From Sphingomonadales bacterium UBA6171 (lineage in GTDB: Bacteria > Pseudomonadota > Alphaproteobacteria > Sphingomonadales > Sphingomonadaceae): a stretch of 13,610 nt of DNA. The notes under the pieces are model-generated. The model saw only the letters and a program-made list of their open reading frames with translations. It was not told where the DNA came from and did no database searches. The position numbers and the translations under genes were made by a program. Every line of letters begins with the position of its first letter. The stretch's first letter is position 1. Below, piece after piece: positions 12,825-13,610 of the stretch. Where the stretch lies: NCBI GenBank assembly GCA_002422985.1, contig DITZ01000027.1, positions 250-13,859 on the forward strand. The letters run 5' to 3'.

Positions 12825-13610
12825 CCGCCGATCTCACCACCCAGTCCCGCAATCCCGGCGAATCCCGCAACCCGCAAGCCGCAGCCGCGGTTGACGAGCT
12901 TTCCACCTACAAATGGGGCTTTTCCACCGATATCGAGCAGGAAATGGCACCCAAGGGGCTGAACGAAGACACGGTGCGCTTCATTTCCGCCAGGAAGGGC
13001 GAGCCGGCATGGATGCTGGAGTGGCGGCTGAAAGCCTTCCGCCTGTGGCAGACGCTGCCGTCGCCGGAATGGGCGAAGCTGAACATCCCGCCGATCGACT
13101 ATCAGGACGCCTATTATTATGCGGCGCCCAAGGCGAAGCCGACGCTGGCGAGCCTGGATGAGCTGGATCCGGAAATCCGCCGCACCTATGAAAAGCTCGG
13201 CATCCCGATCGAGGAGCAGAAGGTGCTCGCCGGGGTGGAGGGCGCGCGCAAGGTCGCGGTGGACGCCGTGTTTGACAGCGTGAGCGTGGCGACCACCTTC
13301 CGCGAGGAATTGTCGCGCGCGGGCGTCATCTTCCTCTCCATCTCTGAAGCGCTGAAGCAATATCCGGAGATGGTGCGCAGGCATCTGGGCACGGTGGTGC
13401 CGGTGCGGGACAATTATTTCGCCTGTTTGAATGCGGCGGTCTTTTCCGATGGCACGTTCGTTTATGTGCCGAAGGGCGTGCGCTGCCCGATGGAATTGAG
13501 CACCTATTTCCGCATCAATGCGGAGAATACCGGCCAGTTCGAACGCACGCTCATCATCGCCGACGAGGGCAGCTATGTGAGCTATCTGGAAGGCTGCACC
13601 GCGCCGATGC
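12821..13610 (+). CDS. sufB: Fe-S cluster assembly scaffold SufB, 3' end outside window
   Basis: An open frame runs from ATG 12821 to the window edge without a stop (263 codons plus one base; full-length SufB is usually about 470-500 residues). Stretches typical of SufB include Y-K-W-G-F-S-T-D-I-E (30-39), E-W-R-L-K-A-F-R (67-74), a Y-Y-Y run near residue 100, F-D-S-V-S-V-A-T-T-F and V-P-K-G-V-R-C-P-M-E-L-S-T-Y-F-R. SufB forms the SufBCD scaffold on which Fe-S clusters are built in the cytosol. The N-terminus, before the conserved part, is Ser/Asn/Pro-rich with a doubled S-R-N-P. The start codon overlaps the Rrf2 stop (ATGA), so expression is coupled to the regulator. sufC, sufD and sufS are expected downstream. 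Confidence 0.97.
   Translation, partial: MTADLTTQSRNPGESRNPQAAAAVDELSTYKWGFSTDIEQEMAPKGLNEDTVRFISARKGEPAWMLEWRLKAFRLWQTLPSPEWAKLNIPPIDYQDAYYYAAPKAKPTLASLDELDPEIRRTYEKLGIPIEEQKVLAGVEGARKVAVDAVFDSVSVATTFREELSRAGVIFLSISEALKQYPEMVRRHLGTVVPVRDNYFACLNAAVFSDGTFVYVPKGVRCPMELSTYFRINAENTGQFERTLIIADEGSYVSYLEGCTAPM

Overview
The window is GC-rich, densely coded bacterial chromosome. An initiator-type tRNA, an Rrf2 regulator overlapping sufB, a CDF transporter with a thymidine kinase, and two Fe(II)/2-oxoglutarate oxygenase-like proteins fit an alphaproteobacterium, most likely of the Sphingomonadales. That placement comes from gene content and style, not from a marker phylogeny. Genes cover nearly all of the window. 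No insertion sequence, integrase, phage gene or CRISPR array is visible.

Layout. (1) Positions 1-93: the 3' two thirds of an initiator tRNA-Met, followed by a strong intrinsic terminator. (2) Positions 212-6966, plus strand: four tightly packed genes. They encode an exported serine hydrolase of the class C beta-lactamase/peptidase S12 family, a full-length fused ATP-dependent 5-oxoprolinase, and two membrane proteins of the DUF969 and DUF979 families. Gaps are 1 nt, then two ATGA stop/start overlaps, so this looks like one transcription unit for taking up 5-oxoproline (pyroglutamate) and opening it to glutamate. (3) Positions 6992-8161, minus strand: an exported PQQ-dependent sugar dehydrogenase-like protein, convergent with that operon. 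(4) Positions 8402-10717, plus strand: two adjacent, sequence-unrelated Fe(II)/2-oxoglutarate hydroxylase-like proteins, one aspartyl/asparaginyl beta-hydroxylase-like and one FIH/JmjC cupin-like. (5) Positions 10693-12255, minus strand: a His-rich CDF metal exporter followed 6 nt later by thymidine kinase. The tdk 3' end overlaps the cupin gene end by 25 nt. (6) Positions 12303-13610, plus strand: a promoter overlapped by a near-perfect 29-bp palindrome, then an Rrf2-family regulator and sufB (cut by the window end). This is the start of a SUF iron-sulfur cluster assembly operon.

Unexplained structure. The first 1.9 kb holds three in-frame tandem duplications of short units (15, 27 and 15 nt). 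They lie just after the signal peptide of the serine hydrolase, inside its catalytic domain, and at the very N-terminus of the 5-oxoprolinase. In the last case five 15-nt units directly abut the nucleotide-binding motif, and a GTG is the only visible in-frame start. A fourth repeat, four GGTGGC hexamers, lies in the signal-peptide coding region of the sugar dehydrogenase. The most useful biological readings are the 5-oxoproline operon, which links the DUF969/DUF979 pair to a fused eukaryote-type oxoprolinase, and the candidate autoregulatory operator of the suf operon.
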